A stretch of DNA of 64,000 bases from Prostheceraeus crozeri (GCA_907163375.1 CAJQUW010002996.1:1-64000); one strand, 5' to 3'; numbered from the stretch's first letter, positions 8,343 to 19,552 are shown. The notes: a model not told the origin generated them from the sequence alone. Made by a program: numbers and translations.

Positions 8343-8873
8343 TTATAAATCAATGGTTTGAAAGAGATAAAATAGATACAGCTGGTAACTATCATACAGC
8401 GAGCAATGATAACCATACAGGACTTTGGCAGTGTTGAGGTAAGGAGGAAAGAAGCATTGGTTATGAACGTAGCTACTACAACGAACAGACAAAATAGGAA
8501 CAGACAAATCCTTAAAACGTTTCGTGACTTCATGATAATGTTGATTCACTCTACTATCCCAAGGCGGGAGCAAAATGTCATCAATGATTAGATTGGGAAA
8601 TACTTTCCTCTCCTTGCCAGGATTATTACAAAAGATGCGTATAACATTGAAAGCAGCTAACCATCGTTTAAAGTCAATAAGAAGAGCACTCTCACAAGAA
8701 AAGCCGTGGTCTTGCAAATATTTCAGGTTAAGTCCATGAATGTGTTTTCTCGCCGATTGATCAACATTGGGATCGCAGTTGGCATGTTGATGATAGACAC
8801 TAACAATCTGATATGTCCAATTGTTCATAGCAATAGCACTGAGCTCCTGTACAGGTTCACCCTCACAATCCAT
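8343..8873 (-). CDS. DEDDh 3'-5' exonuclease-like protein of Polinton
   Basis: 176 residues. It opens with MDCEGEPVQELSAI, an Exo I-type D-x-E motif (D2, E4), followed by a strand and YHQHA. HIHGLN with DHGF (residues 44-57) fits the Exo II region. HCSLYD at 156-161 gives the H-x4-D of the DEDDh Exo III motif, in the context YHCSLYDSYQLYL. I recognise a family of such stand-alone exonuclease-like proteins in invertebrate genomes, but not as a core Polinton gene. Proofreading or end processing during element replication is plausible. The frame may be a fossil at its far end. Confidence 0.55.
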   Translation of the reverse strand: MDCEGEPVQELSAIAMNNWTYQIVSVYHQHANCDPNVDQSARKHIHGLNLKYLQDHGFSCESALLIDFKRWLAAFNVIRIFCNNPGKERKVFPNLIIDDILLPPWDSRVNQHYHEVTKRFKDLSVPILSVRCSSYVHNQCFFPPYLNTAKVLYGYHCSLYDSYQLYLFYLFQTIDL

Positions 8874-9085
8874 AAAAATGATGATAGAAGCCTAAAACGG
8901 AAATTTACACATCTAAGGAAACGTTCTATAACATATTACAAAATGAAGAATTACATCGATGCTTTTCACGACAAAATACACAAATGATATGATGTCAACG
9001 AAGAAGTAAAATGTATCTAATAAGACCACGTCTACGACACTCAAAGCACATAAGCGAATTGTCATAGGGTAGAGTTAGGAAAGGA

Positions 9086-9860
9086 CTAGTAATTCTCCTT
9101 CTTTGATTTGCGTTTTGAGGCAGCATTCTTCTCCGACTTGCGCTTCGTGCCACTGCTGTTAAGGATTTGATCAATTATGTCGTCCACGTTGGGTGGTTTT
9201 GGAATATATAGGATGGATTCCATATGCATGGAGAGAGAGGCTATTTTATTATCCTTGTGCCGACCATAATATAGCCCATTCACTTTGAAAAGGATATCCC
9301 AAGTACCTTCTCCGAGCTCGTCGCATGTGATGGGTGTTGAATGATCTCCCTCCTTCTTATAGTAAGTGCACCAATGTGATACCGGTAGGCAAATTTGATT
9401 ACCATCCCAAATCTTTCTATAGGGAGTATCCTTGTCATCTCTCGCCTTCCACTCTTGAGCAAGAGGAGTAGGAATGTCCATATTTAATGTCACGTACTCC
9501 TCAATAATATCAAGTTGGCGGCGAATGTACGGACTCACGGGGATCAGTATGTAGTCCCCATACTGATTGTGCATTGTCTTGACATCCGTGGAAGGGAGCA
9601 TTCCCGTTTGGAGTACTACGCTATGATCATCATAACGCAAGACTTGTTTAAATTTACGCTGTAGCGGTGAAGGATTATGTACCTTGGTTGTTTCTTCCAC
9701 TGGCCTCAGTTGTAGATGATCTGATCGTAGCGAACCTTGCAACGTTTGACCACCATTTTGTCCTACTAGTGCAGCAGATGGAGTAGATGCCTAGAAATGA
9801 AAAAGATTGTATTAAGTTTACGTTCAAGGGAGGAGAGGGAGGGAAGTAGCGACTTACCAT
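9086..9860 (-). CDS. Probable single-strand DNA-binding protein, spliced after the ATG
   Basis: Exon 1 is just the ATG at 9860-9858, directly followed by a GTAAGT donor. The intron is 9857-9791 (67 nt), ending in a pyrimidine-rich tract and TTTCTAG. Exon 2 runs 9790-9086 in frame and gives about 236 residues in all. The product has SPYIRRQLD, a central GTWDILFKVNGLYYG strand pair, ILYIPKPPNVDDIIDQIL and a Lys-rich tail (KRKSEKNAASKRKSKK). I recognise it as a conserved Polinton protein; an OB-like single-strand-binding role is likely but inferred. A CCAAT/TATA promoter lies about 100 nt upstream. Confidence 0.55.
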
Positions 9861-9957
9861 TTCAGTTGGATAATAGAATAGAGAGAGAGAGAGAAAAAAT
9901 GTGCGTCCGTCACTCGTGTGATTCAACGATGGAATGATTCTCACTGTGGAAGGCTCG

Positions 9958-10006
9958 CTATTTATATAGAAATGCTTGATTCTCATTGGATGATGATCCT
10001 CATTGG
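9958..10006 (-). promoter_or_regulatory. CCAAT/CCAAT/TATA promoter of the Polinton
   Basis: On the minus strand two CCAAT boxes (at 10006-10002 and 9989-9985) lie in a near-duplicated 17-nt context, followed by the TATA box TATATAAATAG at about 9968-9958. The start codon is about 100 nt downstream, with a CT-rich leader. The order and spacing are those of a textbook RNA polymerase II promoter. It is the only such promoter I could find in the element, which itself encodes a TBP-like protein. Confidence 0.65.
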
Positions 10007-10264
10007 ACAATAACATCATGCTGATTCCAAATCTGGCCTCCGTTTACCAATCCGAGCCTTCATTCGTCCGCTGGAGCTGTTTCTTGGGAAATTCTAACTC
10101 TGTCGTTTTTTCGCCAATCTCCCAAGTCTTAAATGGCGTCTCACATCTAAACGAAGACAGATATGAACAAGCCGTTTCTTTCACTGAATTTGTCTTACTC
10201 TTAGCTTTCAAACGAGCTATTGCACGACTTTCTACGATCACTAGAACGAAATTGGAAGATCGGT
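10007..10264. other. No gene seen; junction region
   Basis: Between the Polinton promoter and the GC-rich block I see no gene or terminal repeat. The Polinton end probably lies here. Confidence 0.4.
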
Positions 10265-10662
10265 GCCGGGGGGGTCAGTGAAATTTGATGAAAAATGTTT
10301 TGGTAAAGGTCCCAGGTCGAAATGCGACACTTTGGAAAATTTTCAAAATTTTGTCCATACAAAGTCACTCTGACACTTAGGATTTTTTCAGGTGAGCTCC
10401 GACACCGACATTCCACCCTCCCAACCTGGCCGGCACACCACGCCAACCTGGAGAGCGCATCACAAACCACCTCTCGCTACGTCGTCGGGCCAGAGAGGGG
10501 GGGCGTCAGACTCGAAGCAACACGGTGGCGGACCACGGCCGACTCGTCTGACAGGAGGGGGCGGACGTCAGACTCGAAGCAACACGGCGGCGGACCACGG
10601 CCGACTCGTCTGACAGGAGGGGGGGACGTCAGCGACGGCGGCCATCTTGCGCGGTCCAGTGG
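10265..10662. repeat. GC-rich block with 62-bp tandem repeat
   Basis: Composition jumps from AT-rich to strongly GC-rich. A 62-bp unit containing CAGACTCGAAGCAACACGG starts at 10507 and again at 10569, and a third copy starts near 10630 and diverges. CpG is frequent. It lies just 5' of LINE reverse transcriptase sequence in the same direction, so it may be a LINE 5' UTR with tandem promoter units, but the intervening ORF1 and endonuclease are absent. Confidence 0.6.
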
Positions 10663-12356
10663 TGTAGATTTACTCACTACTATAGTGACATGCTAAATCC
10701 TGTCTTCTTACCGGATACTGCATTTGATGTAATTTCCAAGCTCCCTAATTCAACCAGCATGGATGCAGACGGATTATATTACTTAATGATAAAGAAATGT
10801 GCCCTTTAACTATCACCATTATTATCAAGAATTTTTAAAGTGTAGTATGATTCTCTAGCTATTCCCAGTGGGTGGAGAACTGTCGCGATCACTCTTGTCT
10901 TTAGAAATTAGGTGTAAAGAATTGTATTCAGAATTACAGACCCATTACAATCTCTTCTGCATTGTGAAAAGAATCCTCAGGCAAGCTATTACTGACTATT
11001 GCTTCGCCAACAACATGCTGTCTTCTTCACAACACGGCTTCGTACCCAAAAGATCAACCGAAACAGCAAATCTTGACTTCTATGAGGTCATTACTAAAAC
11101 CGTTGACATGCGGAATACTGTTGATATCATGTTTCTAGATTACAGCAAAGCGTTCGAAAGAGTTCCACATGAACGTTTGATCTCTAAATTGCAATATTAT
11201 GGTTTTGACAATCGACTGATGGATGAATTGGCTAATTAATTATTTCACAGATCGCGAGCAAATGGTACTTTTTGATGGTTTCGAATCCTCCTCACGTTGC
11301 ATACGCAGTGGTGTTATCCAGGCCTCAGTAGTGGGTCTAACACTATTTGTATTATACATGAATGATTTCGAGGAGAATATAATGTCTTCAAAAGTTATCA
11401 AGTATCCGGATGACGTTAAAGTTGCATGCCTTCGACCGACTTCCACCCTAAAACCTTTACAAAGTGACATCCAAACAGTCGAAGAATGGAATGATTTTCA
11501 ATCAGCAAAAATGTGATATTATGCAGCTAGGGAATTCTGAAAGCATGGAGTCCTATTATCTGGGATGAATGCTCCCTTTGTGCAGTCTTACAAGGATCTT
11601 GGAATTTTGGTGATGAATGATCTTTCTTTTGACAATCATATCAACAGCATTGTAAATTGCGCAAGAAGACAGTGGGGCTTAATTCGGCGCACATTTAGCT
11701 ATTTGGAAGCAAATGCTATAGTTTTGTTATACAAGCCTCATGTTCGCAGCATAATAGAGTATGGCAATGCATTATGGAATCCTTACCAAGAAAAAACAGT
11801 AATCGAGAGTGTACAAAGGCGCATGTCTAAGAGTAACTGCCAAACGAAGCATTTGTCATATTGTGAGAGACTCAGAACTCTGGATCTGTTATCACTTAAG
11901 GCTCGAAGATTGCGATATCATCTCATTTTTCTTTATAAAATTGTTCATAATCACATTAATTTAAATGTTCATGACTTCTTTGAAATTTCAAATGAACCTA
12001 GAATTCGAGGCAAGTCTTCGCATATATCCAAAGCGTCATTGTCATCAATATAGATAATTTTTCTTCACAGTGTAAATCTTCAAATGCTGGAAATGCAGAC
12101 TGCCACTGAAATTAATTATAATAAATCTCCGTCAGTAAATATTTTTAAAAGGGTTGTCCATGAAATGTTTCATAAGCTTGATATCTGGTAACTATTTTTG
12201 TATACACATGAATGTGAAATTTATTGGACGGTTGAGTGCAACTGTACTGCACTCCAAGTGTAATTCAAATTTTGTTAAAACAGTTTTGTCGTTGTCTTGC
12301 CCTCGATTTGGGCCTTGTATTTTCTTTGATGAAATACAGATATTATTATTATTGTC
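10663..12356 (+). mobile_element. CR1/Jockey-like LINE, 5'-truncated and decayed
   Basis: Reverse transcriptase similarity starts near 10663 (SKLPNSTSMDADGL, then an IPSGWRTVAI stretch). It continues with GFVPKRSTETA, FLDYSKAFERVPHERL and GVIQASVVG (for the usual GVxQGSxLG). The catalytic box reads YPDD in place of YADD. After the fingers/palm come SYKDLGILV, a FDNHIN helix and a C-terminal domain (RTLDLLSLKARRLRYHL). There is a frame change near 11,230 and stops near 11,515. The endonuclease and ORF1 are missing. The element ends in a short ATT-rich tail after GATGAAATACAG, as in CR1-like elements. Confidence 0.8.
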
Positions 12357-12731
12357 AATATGAACATGTTGAATATGTGCCTTATCAGAATGAGGCCCAA
12401 AATGATAAGATTTAAAATCAAAAATGTTGCAACGTTAGGTTCGATTTTATGGAATTGTTACGATGATGGCATTTAAGATATTCTAGTTGGACTTCCAGAA
12501 GTAAGCAATTTCATTGAAGAAAAAAAGAAAAGTGAAAGAGACTAGCTGAGATTTTCAACGTGATTGGCTTTAACTGGGTCAGCTCTCACTTATTAGTTAT
12601 TGCTGCAATTATTTGGCCTCACTTCAGGTGCCCGTCGTAGCAATATGCTCTTGTGAATTAACCGCTGGAAATTCTTGCTGACTACAATAATTAAAAACAG
12701 CTTGAACAATTTTACAACACTTCTGGGGTAC
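12357..12731. other. No feature seen between LINE and host gene 3' end
   Basis: AT-rich intergenic sequence. I find no open frame with recognisable similarity and no clear repeat. Confidence 0.4.
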
Positions 12732-12737
12732 TTTATT
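12732..12737 (-). terminator. Poly(A) signal of the claudin-like gene
   Basis: AATAAA on the minus strand, about 210 nt after the stop codon at 12948, a suitable place for the 3' end of the three-exon gene. No other AATAAA was seen between stop and this site. Confidence 0.5.
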
Positions 12738-12947
12738 CTCATATACATATAAAAGTAATAAAAATGACGTGAAATGTCTTTTGATGTGGTTCTCTTAATG
12801 CCACGTTCAAATATATTTTTCGGAGTGTTTTATCCACAAAATGCATGCAGAACACTCTATCTTGTTGATGCATGAATAACTGGTCCGAAACTTTGTACCA
12901 AGTTGATGTCTGTCAAATTATCTTCCTTCATGTAAGAAGAGGACCAC

Positions 12948-15900
12948 TTATTGATTGACAATCCATTGAGCGATATGAAATACACAAGCTTCGCATGTGA
13001 AGATGCAGGCAACACTGAAGATGACGTACGAGTCCGAGACATGAAGGGTCCAGGCACCGAAAACACCGCATCCAATTAAGAAAAATATACCTGAGGATAT
13101 GAAATGAAAAAGGTGAAATGTAATTGTTTCAATTTATGATCCCATGAAAACTTACCCGCCAAAACGGCAGTGACCAGAGAAGTTATGTGAACAGCCAGTG
13201 CATCATGGACACGCTCGATAGTTTGAATAAGAATTTCCATGATAATGGATGAGATTGTCAACACCAGTCCCAGCAATAAGCATGCTTTCGCAATAGTGGC
13301 AGATGTGGCTGTTGAGAGAAAATATTTTATGTACAGATCAGGAAATCGGCAGCGAATTGCACTTAAGCCCACCACATGTTGTGATAGTCCTGAGAGTGTA
13401 AGTATATAAGAGTATAAGTATTAAGTAGCCTATATAGTAAGTAGGTAGAGTGTCGATTCAAAAAATGCCTACATACAGTAAAAATGTTTCAAAAGATTCA
13501 GTGTTTTGTGTATGGATTACTCCTGCGGTCCAAAAAATTATCTGATAAATTTTCAAGAAGCTAAATTTTTGCAAATTGCGCCTTTGTTTATATAATAGCG
13601 ATTTGGTACCTCCACACAAGTAGTATGAAATTTATTAAATATCAAAGAGATGAACATTTGCTAACAGATATTTTGATTAAGCGGAAATTGTACTAATTAT
13701 CTAGGAAATTTCATGAACTGCATTATAATGCAAGTCTTCTTGAATTCTCATTGTGCTTGTTGGCTAAAATTTCATGTTTTAGACCGGGTCATGATGCTAC
13801 CTTATGTATTTACCCTTCTGCAGTATCAACTTGCAACTTTAATTTGTAAAATTTTACTCAACTTTCATTTTCTTGAACCGAGCATAATATCAGTTTGTGG
13901 CATTTGTCACATCGAATTGTAGACGATACGAAACCTCGAACTATTAATCGAACGATGCTTGTTGTTTACATAGAGTGAACAGTTGTATATTAGGTAGAGG
14001 TAGAGTTAACTCAGTATTAATGACGTCGCCGAGTAGCAATTTCGACTTCATTAAATGAATTCCTGTTGTTGTTTTGCGACAGATGTAGGATGGCGTTTTT
14101 ACTGTTTTGGATAAATTGCCAAGGAATTGAGTGATTTGAGGAAGGAACTGATTTTGTCAGTGTTTTCTAGTTTCCCGTCTTATATCAAAAATCAATGTTA
14201 CAATTCCCAAACATCGGTGAATTTTTCATCTGCGTTTCCGTCTAATTCAGCTGAATAATGTAATAACAATGGAACATGCAATCGAACGTTGAATTAATCG
14301 GTTGTGCCCCAGTTCTATCACATCCTCAACCCATGTTCGAAGCAGAATTCTTGTGAGGACATTCTATTGCGCATTACTTAAGAGATTGAATTGCACTTAA
14401 TAAAGAGATGATGATCTACCCATTTTCAAGATCGATCAATAAATCTGAATAATCGAAGAAGGCGAAGACAATCTCTGAAGCGATGAAGACAATGGAAAGA
14501 AATCTGCAAAGAGCTGTTGCAGAATCTTTGTAGAAAATGCAGGCGTAGAGAAATAGTCCAGTCATACCAAATAACATTTCATCAACTGAATTCGTACTTC
14601 GATCATCTTCAGCTTAGTTGCGGTCATGTTCTAAACATTCCACCAACTTCAGTGGAAGCGTAGAGTGGCTTTTTGTGGCAAGCTATGCAGTCATCTGTCA
14701 GGCTGAACAACAGATGTTTAAATTGATTTGCTCTGACATTTGTGAAGAGGAACATTTTCGTAATTTACGGTTGTGACTATTTTTATCATGTAATCCACCG
14801 GACACCGGCAATGTTTGGAAGATCTCGCACGAATAGCGAACAAGCTAGACTTACGAAGGGAATTCCAAGCTAATCGAAGTCAACCTATCGAAACATTGCA
14901 TTTTAGATTGGACTATTGCGTCATATGCTTCGCAATATATAATCGATAAGTAGCACGCACCTTGACACAGATCAATCATTGAGATGAGTAAACCAGGTTG
15001 GACCGAAGAGAAACAGTGTTAGACAGTGAGTTGTAAATAACAAGTAACTGTTAGAGATTTGTCGGCTTAACACTGTTTCTCTGCGCTCGCCCAAAATTGC
15101 TTCTGTACTGCAGTGTGACAAGGAGCTAGTATTTTCAATGTTTCTCCTTTTGAGATATTCATTTTGTTTCAGCCATTCACAATTTTTCAAAGAAAGGTGA
15201 AGTAGTCATCGTTTCCACATGCTAATTACAACAGTGATGCTGGTTTTCCAGGAATCAGATAAACCGCTTCTACAATAAGAACCTTTTAAAATTTGCATTA
15301 TTTTCATATTTTATTTCTTCAATGTTTCCTCAGTCAAGCTATCTTTCGAAACTACCTTAAATTTTTGTCGATATTACAGGGCAAATTGTGATCCACGTTC
15401 TTTACAACAGGAATACTGGCTTTTCTATCATAAGTTCTGAAATTAGCATTTAAAAATTGATTTTTAAGAAAGTCACATCACACCATGATGAAATTGATAA
15501 TAGATGCATTCATTGGTAATGTCAGTGTATACCAGATGCCTACTACTATGTCTACTCAGCGAATATCTTCATGACGTTTATAAGGATATGTAAACTTGTC
15601 TAATTAATGGGCTATAGCGCTACATACTTCAAAGCAATGCAATCGTTTTATTTAAGGCTCTTAAGTTTATTTTTTATCAAGCCAGCTCGCTCTGCTCATC
15701 AGATAAAAAATTAAATCTTAAATTTTGCCACAGTTCTCTTGACAATCGGAAGAAGAAGTTGTGGAATATCAGATTCCTGTGTTTAGGTTGCATAAACTTA
15801 GATAACCATGTTCTTGCAGAAGGAGAAAGTATTAAAAAAATAGGCCTACTACAATATCACTTTCTAAACTGTCTATCCATACTAAACTGTGCGAGTTTTA

Positions 15901-16475
15901 TTATGCTAAGTTCTTAAGGTTGCTTACATATCAAGATGTACAAATTCTTGCATTTGTATTTCAACTGAATAGTTTACTTAACCAGTAATACTAATCCCGA
16001 CTTCGAAAAAGTCAAAAAAGTCACCTTGTACTAATACAACTCCTGCATACAAGTTTACAGTGGAGTCCTAAATTATCCAGTGATATAAAAATAAATGAAT
16101 CGGTGATTCATCCGGCAATTTACGGACAAGCAACCTAAGCCACAGAGAATGTCCTATGCCGCTAAAATTTGCGCAAGGCATGTATCTTTGGTAAGGAATA
16201 ACCCATTGCAGTGAAGGTTATATTGAGCTTATTAAATCGTTAATAAGCTGCAATTAAGCTTATTTAATCGTTGATTCGAAACCTTATCGTTCATTTTGCA
16301 ATGAATCCATACCTGAGAATGAAAGTAAATTGCCGAGACTACTGGCCAAATTGATATTATTTCCATTGACCCAGTAAGACGTAGCGATCCCAATTATATT
16401 GAGAAGTAGACCAAACACCAACAGACATGATATGATAACTCTCCGCACACTCGGTAGTTGTAGTTGCTTCTTCAT
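12948..16475 (-). CDS. Claudin/PMP22-like four-transmembrane protein (host gene, 3 exons)
   Basis: Exon 1 is 16475-16313, exon 2 is 13389-13156 and exon 3 is 13090-12948. Both introns are phase 1 with GT/AG ends (GTATGG, GTAAGT; CTCTCAG, ATCCTCAG). The product has 179 residues, normal for the family. TM1 is VIISCLLVFGLLLNIIGIAT followed by SYW, the usual end of claudin TM1. TM2 (ATIAKACLLLGLVLTIS) and TM3 (ITSLVTAVLAGIFFLIG) surround a short loop, and TM4 (YVIFSVACIFTCEACVF) precedes a very short tail. The first loop has GLSAIRC where claudins have GLW-x2-C, so it is a divergent member: junction or adhesion tetraspan at the plasma membrane, specific role unknown. Intron 1 is about 2.9 kb and holds repeats. 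Confidence 0.65.
13425..14100 (+). repeat. Diverged copies of the GTAGGTAGAGTG repeat family in intron 1
   Basis: Starts with AGTAAGTAGGTAGAGTGTCG, runs through a stretch alignable to the arms of the palindrome at 19.5-20.9 kb (GTCCAAAAAATTATCTGA, ATTAAGCGGAAAT), then meets a second boundary motif at about 13970 (ATAGAGT, TTAGGTAGAG). The family is unclassified; no coding part was seen. Confidence 0.5.
15007..15082. repeat. 15-bp perfect inverted repeat with 46-nt loop
   Basis: AGAGAAACAGTGTTA at 15007-15021 and its exact reverse complement at 15068-15082, within intron 1 of the claudin-like gene. It could be the end of a small transposon or a hairpin in the pre-mRNA. The rest of the intron shows nothing recognisable. 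Confidence 0.5.
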
Positions 16476-16640
16476 AGGCGATGCAGGTGTGCTTTATGCA
16501 AGATGAGCTAACAGAATGAGCAAGTTAACCACTTGTGACATTTAACTGAATTTCAAGGTGAAATTACATCGAACTTGTGAGTTATTCAGAGACGAATTTC
16601 CAGTCGAATTTGATCAGTGTATATATACTCATCACTGAGT
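16476..16640 (-). promoter_or_regulatory. Possible TATA box and 5' leader of the claudin-like gene
   Basis: The minus strand has GTATATATAC with TATATATA at 16627-16620, about 145 nt before the ATG at 16475. This spacing gives a leader of around 115 nt. In AT-rich DNA such a match could be chance. Confidence 0.3.
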
Positions 16641-18282
16641 TAACACGCTCTTCGATGATAAATAAACAGAAGGCATTTGAAAACCATATCTGCTGCCAAT
16701 GGTAATGTAGACAAATAACTGAAAATATATTTTCAACGTGTGGAAATTGTGACTGATTAAGAAAACAAGTTCACAACTGTCGTGTTGACTCACAATTCTA
16801 TAGCATTCTCATGAAAGTTGATAATCTGGCTGATTTTAAAATTGAAAGTGCAGCGCTCATACGCGAAGTTATATAGAAAAATAAGAAAATATAATCAAAG
16901 CTATTTTGCATTTTGACATCTTATAAATAAAAAATGATTCGCCGAAACATTAAACGAGTAAAGCCACGACCTGTTTCGTGTGGTATTTCACAAAATCACC
17001 AACAAAAATTCCTATCTCAGAACCATTTTGTGTCATTCAATGTACAGGTCTGTAAGGGCAGATCAACTGACAGTATATTAGCAGGACGAATCGAAATTTG
17101 ATTGGGAGCATATTCCTAAGTGGCATGTGTGTATATGGAGAAAATTGTGCAGTGGAAGATCACAACGTGCCACATCTGCTGTTGGCTAGACATTTGACAC
17201 TGCTAGCCTAATCGACACTGCTAAATTACTAACATCGATCAGAAAGCAATTTCTTAATTATCCAAATTCAACAACACACATCTACAGGATTTGTACAGAA
17301 AATCTCTCAAACCGGCCCTTTGTGTACAGGAGGATGGAGGATTTAGTGTACAGTGTTAGTTTACCGTGGTGAATTTCTTATAGCATTTAAAATGCTTATT
17401 TGTCTTTTATGTTTTTAGAATATTTTTCAGCAATTCTTTATTTATCTCTATGACGTCGACAGCTTCCACCAAGGGTGAATTGGTAAAGAGCAAAGTGACA
17501 TCAAATGAGTAGAAAAATTTGACACTTAAATCAATCGGAATTACACAATTGATGAAATCAAGCGAATCTGCGAATCTTGAATCGTATGATTGCAAGCCGC
17601 CTTACGAATAAGTGCAAGAATATCAAAAAGCCATCTAGCTAATTAATGGTAAGTTTTTTTACGTTTTACCATACTGATTATATACTTCTAAACATCACTG
17701 TAGGCCTAAGCACATTGCTTGCGTCCAATTAGAATCTGTCGGAATAATTATTTTATTAAATCAACCAAAAAGCGCCGAAGCACGCGTAAGAGGCGATAAT
17801 GACTTTGATCATCTCAACTTCTTGTTAATTGAACGGATGATCTCGCTAAAAGTCGCTGATGCCTACGCGATGTACGAATCTGCGGACCATCCTTGCAAGA
17901 CTTCCTTTTGAACCGTCTTCTGTGCTTCTTCGCATTTTTCAAACGTTATTGCGTAGGAAATCACACACTGTTACTTCTTCATTTGTTATGTCGTCCATGG
18001 AGATAAAATTAAAATTCAACCACTGTGAATTCAAAATTGAATAGTTTGAAAACTCACATTCGCATTGTGTGAATGATGGCCATTGATATCTACCACAAGC
18101 GTGTTATGCAAGAAAAACTAATCAAATTAACAATGGCAAATGCTATACATATATATGTTGACTTAAAATGAAGTCACTCTAGGCTTCTTCAAAGAACGGC
18201 CCAGAAAAGTGAGACACCCTCTATAAATCCCATATAACAATCTATGAAAATAATCTGCACAGCAAAGACAATGGATAATGTA
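16641..18282. other. No gene seen upstream of the host gene
   Basis: About 1.6 kb of AT-rich sequence with only short chance frames. A TAGGCCTA palindrome lies at 17701. Enhancers of the claudin-like gene could lie here but nothing specific is visible. Confidence 0.4.
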
Positions 18283-18370
18283 TACCGTGTTTCTTCGAAT
18301 ACTAGCCGCGGCTACTATGAAAAACTACATTTTGGGTGCGGCTACTATTCGAGGGCGGCTACTGTTAAAA
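18283..18370 (+). repeat. CGGCTACTATTCGA-type interspersed repeat fragment
   Basis: Three CGGCTACT units lie within about 90 bp (GCCGCGGCTACTATG, GTGCGGCTACTATTCGAG, GGCGGCTACTGTT). This motif is familiar from interspersed repeats in aquatic animal genomes. Only one fragment is present, with no coding part and no clear ends. From 18371 to 18954 I see nothing more than a TAGGCCTA at 18885. Confidence 0.4.
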
Positions 18371-18954
18371 AGTCCCATGATCAGTAACTTAACTGATTCG
18401 ATGAGACGAAAATTTTGACTTGCAATTGATTTCCTTGTTCACCTGTTGACCACTGGTAAAACATGTGTATTGATTTTAACGCTCATTGTTTGGATAGCTA
18501 GAGCTGAAATTCAGCGAAATTCGCGGTACACGAGCAGAACGTGGACAGAAACACTGAACTTCACACAGTTTGAATAGGAGAATTTTTCCATTCTCAACTT
18601 ATAGTCGGTGTAGATTCGACTCAGATTGTCGTGCGTATCTGGTTTCTATTATCAGAAAGTTAAGTGTATTGAGAACAACCTTCGTCGATAAACCATATGT
18701 ATGTCACATAACCGGAAGTTACACTATCAGATTTTAGCATGGAAATAAACATGTCCATCTTTCACATTAAGTGCTTTCCTTTTGCTTCAAGGAATTTTGA
18801 TTTGTGGGACTTTGATTTGGGATCAGAGGTAGAACCTACAGTGCATAAATGTATATTAGAGTATTAGAAGTCGATTAATGCTTGTAGGCCTACATAAATT
18901 ACCAGTATACCTAGTCTAAATTTCGAATTTAAAAATACACACAAAATATGCCTC

Positions 18955-19428
18955 GTTATTTTTAAATGAACTCAAGGGAGATACAGGTGGCATTATCACC
19001 AGATGTGAGATATGCAAATTTTTTGCAGTTTTGTAAAAAACTGCCACGGAATTGAGTAATCATGATTGTAATGCAGAAGGAATGATGGTATTTCACAGAT
19101 TCACATGACAGCCTTGGATAGGTCATGTTTGTTAAAGTAGCAATTCGATGGGTTCCAATTACTTTCATGCTCAACCTCAAGAGTATTTTCTTAAGCGTGA
19201 TCGTATCACAGGCAACCTGCAGCTGGCCGAGCAAGATCACATAATCAATGACAATGATTTCATTTAACTTTGAAAGATGTAAATGGCTCCACATCATTCA
19301 GATTCAAGAAATGAAACATAAATTTAGTGAATCATAAAATCATGGCGGTGAAAATTGAATTAAGCTTGAAATTTCAGCCACGAAAGCACGAATAATATCG
19401 CGACTTTTTCATGAAGACCATAGAGTAA
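18955..19428 (-). repeat. Direct copy of the palindrome-arm repeat
   Basis: About 470 bp that aligns in the same orientation with 19495-19955 (shared TTAAATGAACTCAA, TTTTTGCAGTTTTG, AGAGTATTTTCTTAAGCGTGATC, CGACTTTTTCATGAAGAC), with visible divergence. Open frames in it are also found, altered, in both arms, so they look like sequence of the repeat and not a gene. It ends at the boundary motif CATAGAGTAATATATTAGG. Confidence 0.6.
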
Positions 19429-19552
19429 TATATTAGGTAGAGTGGTAACTCCGCATTTATTATCCCCAATGTGTATACACTTTCGATTTTATTAAATGAA
19501 CTCAAAGGAGATGCAAGCGGAATTGTTTCCAAATATGAGACATAGCACATTT

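Larger units (their letters stand above)
1..10020. mobile_element. Polinton/Maverick-type (adintovirus-like) element, left end outside window
   Basis: About 10 kb of tightly packed genes. Most read leftward; one block at 989-2247 reads rightward. Seen: adenain-like protease, double jelly-roll capsid protein, retroviral-type integrase with chromodomain, A32/FtsK-type ATPase and basic virion proteins, the set that defines Polintons and adintoviruses. No protein-primed DNA polymerase B is in the window; it may lie to the left. The right boundary is put just past the promoter at about 10.0 kb because no terminal repeat can be identified. It is a fossil with roughly three or more breaks, but most frames are still open, which suggests modest age. 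Confidence 0.9.

Noticed and set aside
1-10020. Terminal inverted repeats of the Polinton
   Set aside because: The left end is outside the window, so the right end cannot be matched to it. No boundary is claimed.
10003-10696. Overlapping frames on both strands in the GC-rich block
   Set aside because: Open frames are expected in CpG-rich tandem repeats that lack stop codons; the products are low complexity and Arg/Pro/Thr-rich.
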